Assembly: GCA_964491875.1 (NCBI GenBank)
Contig: CAZBIC010000024.1
Coordinates: forward strand, 57,325-121,324
DNA length: 64,000 bases
Direction of reading: 5' to 3'
Origin: JADJPG01 sp964491875
GTDB taxonomy: Bacteria > Verrucomicrobiota > Verrucomicrobiia > Limisphaerales > JADJPG01
Shown piece after piece: positions 9,591 to 19,900 of the stretch. The translations under genes were made by a program, and so were the position numbers. Within the stretch, counting starts at the first letter, position 1, and each line of letters starts with the position of its first letter. Below the pieces are notes generated by a model that did not search any database, was not told the origin of the DNA, and saw only the letters and a list, made by a program, of their open reading frames with translations.

Positions 9591-12500
9591 ATGTTTCCTC
9601 GATGCCCATCATGGATTGTCGCGCTGCTGGTGGCAGGGGTGTTTCCGGTCACCGCCGCCCTGCGCGAGCCGGTGCATCCGCGGCGGAATGTGGAGGAGTT
9701 TGCGCCGGTGGAGGCGAAGTTCGTGCGGTTCATCGTGCGGGCTACGAATCGCGGCGAGCCATGTCTGGATGAACTGGAGATCTACGGCGACGACGAGTCG
9801 AACGGTAATCTGGCGCTCGCGATGAATGGCGCGCGCGCCACGGCTTCCGGATTGTTGCCAGGATACGCGATTCACCAGATCGAAGGCATCAACGACGGGC
9901 GCTACGGGAACAGTCGCAGCTGGATCGCGGATCGAATCGCCGGCGCGTGGGCGCAGATTGAATTGCCGGAGGTCACGCGCATTCGCAAGGTGGTTTGGGG
10001 CCGGGATCGCGAGGGCAATTTCATCGATCGTCTGGCGATGGATTACGAAATTCAGGTCGCCACGGAGACAAATCAATGGCGCACCGTGGCTTCATCCGAG
10101 GGACGCGAACCCTTGCCGGCGGCGGCGCAGAATCTTTCCGGCGCATCGATCACGCGGTCATTGCTCAATCGCTTTGTGCCGGTGGGCACCACGTTGTCCG
10201 GCGAAGCGGCGCAGTCGTCGAGCGAGTATCGGATTGATGTCTGGCAGACGGCGGATGGATTGCCCGGGAACACGGTGACCGCGATTCAACAGACGCCCGA
10301 TGGCTATCTTTGGATCGGCACATTAAATGGATTGGTGCGTTTCGATGGCGTGCGGTTTGAAGTGTTTGGGGAAGGCTCGCCGTTGCCCGGTCTTCGCATC
10401 CTCGCCTTGCTCGCAGCGCGCGACGGCACACTTTGGATTGCTACGGACGGTGCCGGATTGGTGCGGTATCGTGCCGGAGCGTTCGCGGTGCTCACGCGCA
10501 AGGACGGTCTCGACAGCGATGTTGTCACGGCGCTGGCGGAGGATCGTGAAGGCGGAATCTGGATCGGCACGGCTGCGGGCATGAATCGGTGGCTCGACGG
10601 TCGGTTCGTGCCGCAACGGGTGACGCAAGGGTTCGCGCCTTCCACGGTTCCGGTTGTGGCAGTGGATTCCAGAGGTGCGCTGTGGGCGGTGATGGCGAAT
10701 CAGTTGCTGACGTTGACCAACGGCGTGGCGCTTCAGCGACCGGGCGCGGCGGAACCAAGTTCCTTCAGCAGCGTGCTGGCGGCGACGGCGGGTCGCTCGG
10801 GGCAGGTTTGGTTCGGTGGCGCGAACGGTTACATCGGCGCGGTGAGCAATGGGGTGGTTCACGTTTTTCGCGAGCAACCGGGGCAGTTGCTGGAGGCGGT
10901 CTGGACGTTGTGCGAAACGCGGAGCGGCGATGTGTGGGCGGGCACGGCCAACGGCGGCCTTCGGCGGTTGCGGGGGGGGAGGTTTCAATCGGTGACGACT
11001 CAGGAAGGCTTGTCGGACAATTCCGTGCGATGTGTGTTCGAGGATCGCGAAGGCAGCTTGTGGGTGGGCACGGTGGGAGGCGGACTGAATCGCGTGAAGC
11101 CGCGCAAGGTCACCACTTTTACCACACGCGAAGGTCTCGCGCACAATGTCGTGATGTCGCTCGCGGAGGATGCGGAGGGGACGCTCTGGGTGGGTTCGAA
11201 TTGTGGTGGGCTCACCGTGCGGCGCAACGGCGTGTTTCGTCCGCTCTACGCGAACTACGTGCTCGATAACGAATGCATCTGGTCGTTGCTGGCGGGTCGC
11301 GATGGCGTGGTGTGGGCGGGGACGTGGGGCGGTGGCTTGTTTCAGATTCACGGCAAGGACGTACGCAGTTTTCCGGTGGCACGATCGGGGAACGACGAGC
11401 CGGTTACTGCGTTGTGCGAGGATGGCCGTGGCGGTCTCTGGCTTGGCACGATGTCCGGCGGCGTGAAGGCGTTCGATGGAACGAAGATGGCGGACGTTGT
11501 TCCGGAGAAGGATCGCTGGGCGGCGCCAGTGACCGCGCTGTTGCGCGAGTCCGACAGCCGGCTTTGGATCGGAACGGGCGGAGCGGGTTTGCGCCGTTGG
11601 CTGGCGGGTGAGATGACGGCGATGACACGACGCGACGGGTTGCCGAGCGATTTCGTCCGCGCGCTGCATCGTGATGCGAAAGGCGTTCTGTGGATCGGGA
11701 CGGGCGGCGGTCTCGCGCGCTTGGAGGGCACGAACGTTACTGCTTTCGCGCGGGCTCACGGTCTGCCGGACGAAGTCATTTCGCAGATCGTGGCGGATGA
11801 CCTAGGCAATCTGTGGTTCGGATGCAATCAAGGCATTTTCCGCGTCGCGCTGCGGGAGTTCGAGGCGGTGGTGTCGGGGAAGGCGCCCAGCGTGAACGCG
11901 ATTTCTTACGGTCGCGCCGAGGGAATGGAGAGCCTCGAATGCACGGGCGGATTTCATCCGGCCGGATTGAAGACGCGCGATGGCAAGCTGTGGTTCTCCA
12001 CGGTGAAGGGATTGGTGATGGTCGATCCCGCGAACATTTCCCTCAACGATCTGCCGCCGCCGGTGGTGGTGGACGAAGTGCAGGTGGATGGTGTGCCGGT
12101 GTTGCGCGGCGGCGAAGCAGCGTCGGAATTGGAGCTGCCGCCCGGCATACAGCGCGTCGAGTTTCGGTTCGCCGCGTTGAGTCTCGTGGCGCCAGAGCGG
12201 AACCGTTTCAAGTATCGCCTCGACCCGCTGGAAAAGGAATGGGTGGACGGCGGTTCCCAGCGCGCTGCGGCTTACACGCATCTGCCGCCCGGTCGTTATG
12301 AGTTCCGCGTAATCGCCTGCAATAATGACGGCGTTTGGAATGAAGCGGGCGCGTCGATCGGTCTCGTGGCGTTGCCGCACTTCTGGCAGACGTGGTGGTT
12401 CCGCACGTTGCTCGTCGTGGTCTCGCTCGGCGGCGGCGGCTGGGTGGTGAGAACCATCGCGGTGCGTCGGCTGCGCCGCAAGCTGCGTCGCCTGGAGGAG

Positions 12501-13133
12501 CAGCACGCGATCGAGAAAGAGCGCTCGCGGATTGCGCAGGACATTCATGACGAGCTGGGCGCGAACCTGACGCGTATCGCGTTGTTGACGGAGGTGGGGC
12601 AGAAGCATCGCGGGAATCCCGACGAAGTCGCGGAAGATTTGGGAAAGATCTCCGCCACCGCGCGCGAGGCGGTGCGGGCGATGGACGCCATTGTTTGGGC
12701 GGTCAATCCGCGCAACGATTCGCTCGATCACTTCGCGAACTATGTCTCACAGTTTGCCGAGGAGTTTCTGCGGCCGACGTCGATCCGGTGTCGTCTCGAT
12801 ATTCCGGCGGACCTTCCGGAACACCCGATTACCACGGAAGCGCGCCATCATTTGTTTCTCGCCGTGAAGGAGGCGCTCAACAATGTCGTCCGACATTCCG
12901 GCGCGAGCGAAGTCTGGCTGCGCCTCGGCATGGCAAACGGCGAATTGAATCTTTCCATCGCGGACAACGGGCACGGCATTCAGGCCAGCGCGGGTGTGGA
13001 GCACGACGGCCTCGGTAACATCCGTCGGCGCATCGAGAATCTCGGCGGGCGGTTCGAACTCGCGAGCACAAACGCCGGCACGACGATTGGCCTTCGCCTG
13101 CCGCTGCCGGCGGGGAAAGGCGGTGCGTCATGA
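9591..13133 (+). CDS. Propeller-type sensor histidine kinase with N-terminal discoidin-like domain
   Basis: 1180 residues from the ATG at 9591, chosen because MFPRCPSWIVALLVAG begins a signal peptide; an upstream in-frame ATG at 9516 would bury it. Order: discoidin-like domain (about 40-170, with DGRYGN and WGRDREG motifs); repeated two-component-regulator propeller blades of the type (L/I)W(I/V)GT (about 215-820); Y_Y_Y domain (about 845-930); one membrane span (about 935-955); HisKA_3 dimerisation domain with the phospho-acceptor His near 986 in DIHDELG; and an HATPase_c domain to the end (EALNNVVRH, ADNGHGI, GLGNIRRR). This is the layout of periplasmic-sensing kinases that act on NarL-type regulators. 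Its stop overlaps the next start by four bases (ATGA), so the pair is translationally coupled. The ligand is unknown; the shared discoidin-like domain in downstream proteins suggests a glycan. Confidence 0.93.
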   Translation: MFPRCPSWIVALLVAGVFPVTAALREPVHPRRNVEEFAPVEAKFVRFIVRATNRGEPCLDELEIYGDDESNGNLALAMNGARATASGLLPGYAIHQIEGINDGRYGNSRSWIADRIAGAWAQIELPEVTRIRKVVWGRDREGNFIDRLAMDYEIQVATETNQWRTVASSEGREPLPAAAQNLSGASITRSLLNRFVPVGTTLSGEAAQSSSEYRIDVWQTADGLPGNTVTAIQQTPDGYLWIGTLNGLVRFDGVRFEVFGEGSPLPGLRILALLAARDGTLWIATDGAGLVRYRAGAFAVLTRKDGLDSDVVTALAEDREGGIWIGTAAGMNRWLDGRFVPQRVTQGFAPSTVPVVAVDSRGALWAVMANQLLTLTNGVALQRPGAAEPSSFSSVLAATAGRSGQVWFGGANGYIGAVSNGVVHVFREQPGQLLEAVWTLCETRSGDVWAGTANGGLRRLRGGRFQSVTTQEGLSDNSVRCVFEDREGSLWVGTVGGGLNRVKPRKVTTFTTREGLAHNVVMSLAEDAEGTLWVGSNCGGLTVRRNGVFRPLYANYVLDNECIWSLLAGRDGVVWAGTWGGGLFQIHGKDVRSFPVARSGNDEPVTALCEDGRGGLWLGTMSGGVKAFDGTKMADVVPEKDRWAAPVTALLRESDSRLWIGTGGAGLRRWLAGEMTAMTRRDGLPSDFVRALHRDAKGVLWIGTGGGLARLEGTNVTAFARAHGLPDEVISQIVADDLGNLWFGCNQGIFRVALREFEAVVSGKAPSVNAISYGRAEGMESLECTGGFHPAGLKTRDGKLWFSTVKGLVMVDPANISLNDLPPPVVVDEVQVDGVPVLRGGEAASELELPPGIQRVEFRFAALSLVAPERNRFKYRLDPLEKEWVDGGSQRAAAYTHLPPGRYEFRVIACNNDGVWNEAGASIGLVALPHFWQTWWFRTLLVVVSLGGGGWVVRTIAVRRLRRKLRRLEEQHAIEKERSRIAQDIHDELGANLTRIALLTEVGQKHRGNPDEVAEDLGKISATAREAVRAMDAIVWAVNPRNDSLDHFANYVSQFAEEFLRPTSIRCRLDIPADLPEHPITTEARHHLFLAVKEALNNVVRHSGASEVWLRLGMANGELNLSIADNGHGIQASAGVEHDGLGNIRRRIENLGGRFELASTNAGTTIGLRLPLPAGKGGAS

Positions 13134-13753
13134 ACATCCGCGTCGCCATCGTGGAAGACGACGAACAGGTGCGTGAAAACCTAGCGCGGCTGGTCGGCGA
13201 GGCGAAGGGCTTTGAGTGTGCGGCGACGTTTGCGTCTGGCGAACAGGCGCTGGAGGCGCTGCCGCGTCGGGCGTTCGATGTGGTGCTGATGGACATCAAT
13301 CTGCCCGGCATCTCCGGCGTGGAATGCGTGCGCCAGCTGAAGACCGTGGCGCCGACCACGCAGGTGGTGATGCTGACGGTTTACGACGACAGCGACCGGA
13401 TCTTTCAGGCGTTGCAGATGGGCGCGGCGGGTTATCTGCTGAAGCGTTCGACCGCGGCGGAGATTCTCCATGCGATTGAGGACGTCCACCGCGGCGGCGC
13501 CCCGATGTCGAGCTACATCGCTCGGAAGGTCGTGCAATCGTTCCGCCGTCAGGGTCCGTCCGACATGCCGGCGGAGAACTTGTCAAAGCGCGAGACGGAC
13601 GTGCTGGAATACGTTTCCCGCGGCTACACGAACAAGGAGATCGCCGACGCCCTCGGGCTCAGCGCCGAAACGGTGCGCGGGTACCTGAAGACGATCTACA
13701 GCAAGCTCCACGTGCGTTCCCGCACCGAAGCGGCGATGAAATTTCGTCGCTGA
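13130..13753 (+). CDS. NarL/FixJ-family response regulator
   Basis: 207 residues. The receiver domain (1-120) has the acidic pair at residues 10-11 (VEDDE), the phospho-acceptor Asp55 in LMDINLPG, a conserved Thr in LTVYDDS and Lys in LLKRS. A LuxR-type helix-turn-helix occupies about 143-207 (LSKRETDVLEYVSRG, NKEIADALGLSAETVRGYL). It overlaps the kinase gene by four bases, so it is the cognate regulator phosphorylated by the upstream kinase and would act as a DNA-binding transcription factor in the cytoplasm. The first downstream gene encodes a very large exported protein and is a natural candidate target; a GC-rich inverted repeat lies in between. Confidence 0.95.
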   Translation: MNIRVAIVEDDEQVRENLARLVGEAKGFECAATFASGEQALEALPRRAFDVVLMDINLPGISGVECVRQLKTVAPTTQVVMLTVYDDSDRIFQALQMGAAGYLLKRSTAAEILHAIEDVHRGGAPMSSYIARKVVQSFRRQGPSDMPAENLSKRETDVLEYVSRGYTNKEIADALGLSAETVRGYLKTIYSKLHVRSRTEAAMKFRR

Positions 13754-13787
13754 TCGAGCAGGTTTCTGCAGGTTTAGTCTCGCTTTA

Positions 13788-13802
13788 CCCCCATTCGGGG
13801 GG
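13788..13802. promoter_or_regulatory. Inverted repeat CCCCC-ATTC-GGGGG, possible operator
   Basis: A perfect five-base palindrome with a four-base spacer sits 35 bp after the response regulator stop and 125 bp before the signal-peptide start of the next gene. No T-tract follows on either strand, so it is a poor terminator. A binding site for the adjacent NarL-type regulator is an inference from position alone. Confidence 0.35.
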
Positions 13803-13926
13803 ATACTCTCTACCAGTTTCACCTATACCTTTATTTGCAATGTCCCCGTCAACCACTGGCTTGCGTGCGTTCTCTTGCGTCCAGTTATCGGCGCTTCGAG
13901 ATTTCCTTTGCTCCCACCTCCGTCCG

Positions 13927-16900
13927 ATGATGCGACGTGTGCTCTGCTTAACTGCTGTCGGTCTGGCAGCCATGGCCTCGGCGAGGGCGGACAGCGTCGT
14001 CGTTTTCAATGAGGTGATGTATCATCCCGCGACGAACGAGGCCGCGCTCGAATGGGTGGAGTTGCACAATCAAAACGCGGTGGACGTGGACCTGTCGGGC
14101 TGGCGGTTGACGTCGGGCGTGGATTTCGAGTTCCCGGTCGGCACGGTGATCAAGGGTGGCGGATACGTGGTCGTTGCCGTCTCTCCTGCGGCGGTTGTTT
14201 CGGCCGGCGGAACAAACGTGCTGGGTCCATTCACGGGACGGTTGTCGAACGCGGGCGAGGAACTGCGTCTCCGCGACTTGAACGATCGGTTGATGGATTC
14301 GTTCACCTACGGCGTCGATGGCGACTGGCCGGTGGCGGCAGACGGCGCAGGCGTTTCGCTGGCGAAACGGCATCCCAATCTCTCGAGCGCACCGGTGGAG
14401 AACTGGACCGTGAGCACGCAGGTCGGCGGCACGCCAGGGCGTGCGAATTTTTCGTCCGCGCTGGTGCTGGGCCCGAAGACGACAACCTTCCCGGTGACCG
14501 CGAACTGGAAGTTCGACGATTCGGGCACGGACCTCGGCACGGCCTGGCGCGAAGTGAGTTTCAACGACAGCGCCTGGGTCTCGGGAACCGGACTGTTCTT
14601 TCTCGAAGATGGTGAATTGCCCGCGCCGAAGAACACGCCGCTGGCTCCAAATCGCAGCACCTACTATTTCCGCGGGACGTTTCAGGTGGATGGCAACCCA
14701 GCGGACAAGGTACTCACGTTCCGCTCAGTGCTGGATGACGGCGCGGTCGTTTACGTCAATGGCGCGGAGGTATCGCGCATCAACATGCCGGCCGGCGCGA
14801 TCAATTATTCCACGATGGCGTCCGTGGCGGTGGCGAACGCTGGCTACGCTGGTCCGTTCACGATTCCATCTTCCGCGCTGGTGGCTGGGAACAACGTCAT
14901 CGCGGTGGAGGTTCACCAGACTACGGTAACGACGAATGCGGGATTACGCGTGATTCCCGCCGGCGGGCACTCCGTTGGATGGGATGGTGGTGACGGAGAT
15001 TTCTTTTCCACGTCGAGTCCCGCCCAGGCACCGGCGAACGCGGCGCTGGCCTCCGCGGGAGTTGAGGTCTTCACGTCGAGCAACACCAATCTCGCGTCGC
15101 TAATCAACGATGGCCGTTACGGTAACGGCAGCGCGTGGGCGCCCGCCGCGAACGACCTTGTTCCTGTCATCATTGTGCGTTTCAACCAGACCATTCCGAT
15201 CTCCAGCATCGCATGGAGCCGCGACAACGGCGACACCACTGAGGCTTCCTGCGCCGGGGGAACCTGCGTGGATCGTTCATTGGGCAACTACACCTTCCAA
15301 TACACGCTCGTCACGAATCCGGCGGCCATTGCGAACAATTCATCGAATCCCTCGAACGGCTGGACCACGATTGCCACCGTTCAATATCTCAGCACGCAAC
15401 CGGGCTTCACTCCACACCTGCGCCATCGATTTGATTTCTTCCACACCAACGGACCGATCCTCGCCACGGGTATCCGCCTGCGGCCGGCTTCCACCAACAC
15501 CATCGACGAGATTGAGATCAATCCGCCGGTGGTGGCGACGCCGGATGCGGCCTTCGGATTGGAACTCTCCAGCCAGGACATTCTGCCGCCGCCGCCCAAG
15601 CTCGTGTTCAACGAAGTTGCCGGAGCGAGCCCCACGAACTTCTGGGTTGAGATCTTGAACGCCGGTGATTCGACCGCTGCGCTCGGTGGCGTGCAAGTGG
15701 TCGGCGATTCCGCGCTGCTTCCGTTCACCTTCGCCGCTCAATCGCTCGCGCCTGGCGCTGCAGTGAGTGTTTCTCCGGCTCAGCTCGGCTTCGGCACTGC
15801 GGCCGGCGACAAGCTGTTTCTCTACACGTCGGGACGCGGTCGCGTGCTGGACGCTGTAACCGTGCGGACAAATTCGCGCGGGCGCTTTCCCGACGGCGAC
15901 GGACGCTGGATGTATCCGTCCGGACCGACGCCCGGAGCGTCGAACGTCTTCGCCTTGCGCAGCGACGTTGTCATTAATGAGCTGATGTATCATCCCGCGC
16001 CGTTCGACCCGACGCCGGCGGTTACGACCAATCTTTCCATCATCTCGTTGAACGGTAACTGGCGCTACAACGACACCGGGGTCGATCTCGGCACGGCATG
16101 GCGCGCGGCGGCCTACAACGACAGTGCGTGGCCGACGGGTGCCGGTTTGTTGCACTTCAATGCCGGCGCAATTCCGGGCGTGAAGAACACGGTGCTGGCC
16201 GAGGGGCGAACCACCTACTACTTCCGCTCCGCGTTCAACTTCAGCGGCGCGACGAGCAATATCACCGTGGATCTGAACACGGTGATTGATGACGGTGCGG
16301 TCTTCTATCTCAACGGCGTCGAGATTCACCGTCACAACATGCCGGCCGGGCCGGTGAGTTACTCGACGTCAGCAACGTCTCCGGTTGGTGATGCCGGCTT
16401 GGTGACTACCGTTGGTCTGCCGGCAAGTGCGCTGGTGCAAGGCGTGAACGTGCTCGCGGTCGAGGTTCATCAAGTGACGTCAGCGACAACGTCGAGCGGT
16501 ATTGTGCTGGCGGGCGGCGGTTTGACGTTGGTGGAGGAAGGACCGCCGGGCGGAAGCGTACCGATGAACCTCGCGCGCCAGCCGGGTTCGACGCCATTTG
16601 TGATCGATTCGCTGTCCGGCTTCCCGATCCACAATTTCACCGGCCTGACGGATGGCGTTTACGGCAACAACAACAGCTGGATCGGAAACTCAGGTAATCC
16701 CGGTTACATCGCCGTGCGGTTTGCCGGAGTGAACGAAGTCAGCGGAATCGCTTTCGGACGCGACAACACCGGAACCTACAACGACCGCACGCTGGGCACC
16801 TACACGCTGCAATACACGCGGGTGGCTTCGCCTGGCACCGGCACGACTGTGACGCAGAATCCCGACACGGGCTGGGCGACCATTGGCACGCTCAATTACC

Positions 16901-19900
16901 AGAGCGCCGGCAGCGGGCTGTTTACGAATCCCTCGCGCCGTCATCGGTTCAGCTTCACGCCGGTCGACGCCACGGCGGTTCGCCTGCTCGTGCCCGGCAC
17001 CGGCATTGGCGCGGGCACGTGCATCGACGAGTTCGAGGTGAATCCGCCCGATACGAGCGGCGACGTGGCGTTCGGAACCGAACTGGTGCTGACCACCACG
17101 TTGGTTCCCGCGAAGCCCTTTACTGAGTCCGACGAGGAATGGATCGAATTGCACAATCGTTCGGCGTTGCCGGTGGACCTCGCGGGCTGGCAGGTCGACG
17201 CCGGAATTGATTACTGGTTCCCGACTGGCGTGGTGATTCCGCCGGGCGGCTTCGTGGTCGTGGCGAATGATTCGGCGGCCCTGAAGGCGAAGTGGCCGGA
17301 GATTGCTTCGAGCGTCGTCGGTGATTTCTCCGGCAAGCTCGCCGGTGGTGAGGAGGTCGTGCTCAAGGATGCGTCCGGAAATCCGGTCGACATCATCCGC
17401 GTGCACGAGGGCGGCTGGAGCGATGGCGGCGGCTCTAGTCTCGAACTCACGGACCCGCGCGCGGACAACAGCCTGCGCGATGCGTGGGCGGATAGTGACG
17501 AAAGCGCTCATGGCGTTTGGAAGACGGTGACCTATCGCATGGTGGCGGGACAGAACTACGGCTCCACCCGCTGGAACGAGTTCCGCATCGGCCTGCTCGA
17601 TGCCGGCATCGTGTTGTTGGATGACGTGAGCGTCGTCCGCGATCCAGATGGTGCGCGCGAGGAGGTCATTCAAAACGGGAACTTTGAAACCACGACGGGA
17701 AACATTCGCTGGCGGTTCCTCGGGCATCATCGCGGCGGGATTGTTTCTGACCCGGACAACGCGGCGAATCATGTCCTGCGTCTCTCCGCGGAAGATCGCG
17801 CGGTGATGAATCACAACCACGTCGAGACCACGCTCCTGAACAACGCGCCGTTGGTGAACGGGCAAGTCTACGAAGTCAGCTTCCGCGGTCGCTGGGTCGC
17901 AGGGTCGCCGCAGGTCAACACGCGGGCTTACTTCAGCAAGCTGGCGAAGACCACGATCCTTCCGGTGCCCGTGCGCAGCAGCACGCCCGGCGCGCCGAAC
18001 TCCCGCCTCGTTCCAAACGCTGGCCCGGCACTGACTGCCCTGCAGCATTCGCCCGTGGTTCCGCTGACAAACCAACCGGTGGCGATCACCGTGCGCGCGA
18101 CGGATCCCGACGACGTGACGTCAGCGACGCTCAGTTATCGCGTCAATCCGGCGACGGCATTCACGACGATTCCGATGACGGCGCTGTCGAATGGCGTCTG
18201 GGCGGCGAACATCCCGGGGCAAACGGTGGGAAAGATTGTTCACTTCTACGTCACCGCGCAGGATTCGCTCGGTGCATCCTCGTTCGCGCCGGCCAAAGGT
18301 CCGAACTCTCGCGCGCTTTATCAGGTGGCGGACAATCAGGGCACGGCGCTACCGACGCACGAATTGCGCCTGATCATGCTCGATGCGGATCGCGACTTCA
18401 TGCTTAACGCGACCAACGTGATGAGCAACGCGCGCAACGGGGCAACGCTGATCTACGACCGAACGGAAGTGTTCTACGACGCGGGTGCGAAGTTGCAGGG
18501 CACGGTCGCGAGCCGTATTCGGGATGGCGACAGTTACGTCAGCTACGACATAGATTTTCCAGAGGATCGCCTCTTCCGCGGCGTGCAGAACAACATCGGC
18601 ATCGATCGTTCCGGTCGCGGTCCGACCGTGCGCGCACAGGACGAAATCTACGTGCTGCACATGTTCCATCGCGCAGGGATTCCGGTGCCGTATAGCGACC
18701 TCTGCTACTTTATTGCGCCGCGGACGATTCATACCGGCACGGCGATTTTGCAGCTGGCGGGATACGGGCGCACCTTCATTGAGGAGCAATACAACCAGGA
18801 CGGAACGGTCTTCAACATGGACGTCACCTACGAGCCGGACACGCTCACCGTTCCGTCGAACCCGGAGTCGATTAAACTGCCCAATCCACACCAGGCGCAC
18901 ATCGGAACGGACTTCACGGACCTCGGCGACAAGGAACAATATCGCTCGCCGTTCGACATTCGTTCCTCGAACCGCCGCGATGACTACGAAGGCTTGATGG
19001 CGTTGTGCCGGACGATGGCGCTCCCGCAGGCGCAGTTCGACGAGAAGATCGCCAGCGTGCTGAACGTGAATCGCGCGCTGCGCATGGTGGCGATGGAAAT
19101 CCTCTGCGGCATTCAGGACACCTACATCAGCTCCGGCTCGTCCTTCCCGCACAATCTCCGACTCATCACGTTCCCGGACGGCGACCCGGCTCAACTGCTG
19201 GCGTGGGACATGGACTTCGTCATGGGCGCGCCGAACAACAGCTCCATCTTTCTGAACACCGGCGTGAATCTCGGCAAGTTGATGAACAATCCCGCGACGC
19301 GCCGGCTGTATTTGCATCACGTGAACGACATCCTCCAGACGTCGTTCAACACCGACTACATGAACCCGTGGCTGACGCATTACGCGAGCGTGGTCGGTCA
19401 GAACTACTCGGCCGCATCCGCCTACATCGCCGCGCGCCGCACTTACGCGCTCACGCAACTTCCGGCACAGGTGCCGTTCGCGATCACGTCGAACGGTGGC
19501 AACGGCTTCGCGGTGAACACCAATCAGGTGGTGATCGTGGGCACGGGCTGGATTGATGTGCGCGAGATCGAAGTGAACGGCGTGCCTTACGTGCTCGATT
19601 GGTCGAGCATTACCAACTGGTTCATGACCGTCCCGCTTGCTTCCGGGACGAACCTGCTGACCTTCCAGGGCGTGGACCGAACCGGCGCGCGCCGTGCGAA
19701 TCTAGTCGATTCGATCAACATCACGAACACCGTGCCGTCGACCCTGTTGCCGGTGGTCATCAACGAGTGGATGGCGGACAACGTCGGACCCGGCGGTTAC
19801 TTCGATCCGGCGGATGGTTTGTTCCAGGACTGGTTCGAGCTCTACAATCCGAACGCGGAGTCGGTGAACCTCGGTGGTTTCTATCTCACGGATAATCTCT

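Noticed and set aside
10323..11759. Minus-strand open frame of 478 codons opposite the sensor kinase
   Set aside because: Low-complexity Arg/His/Pro-rich translation, no recognisable domain, fully inside a gene with clear propeller repeats.
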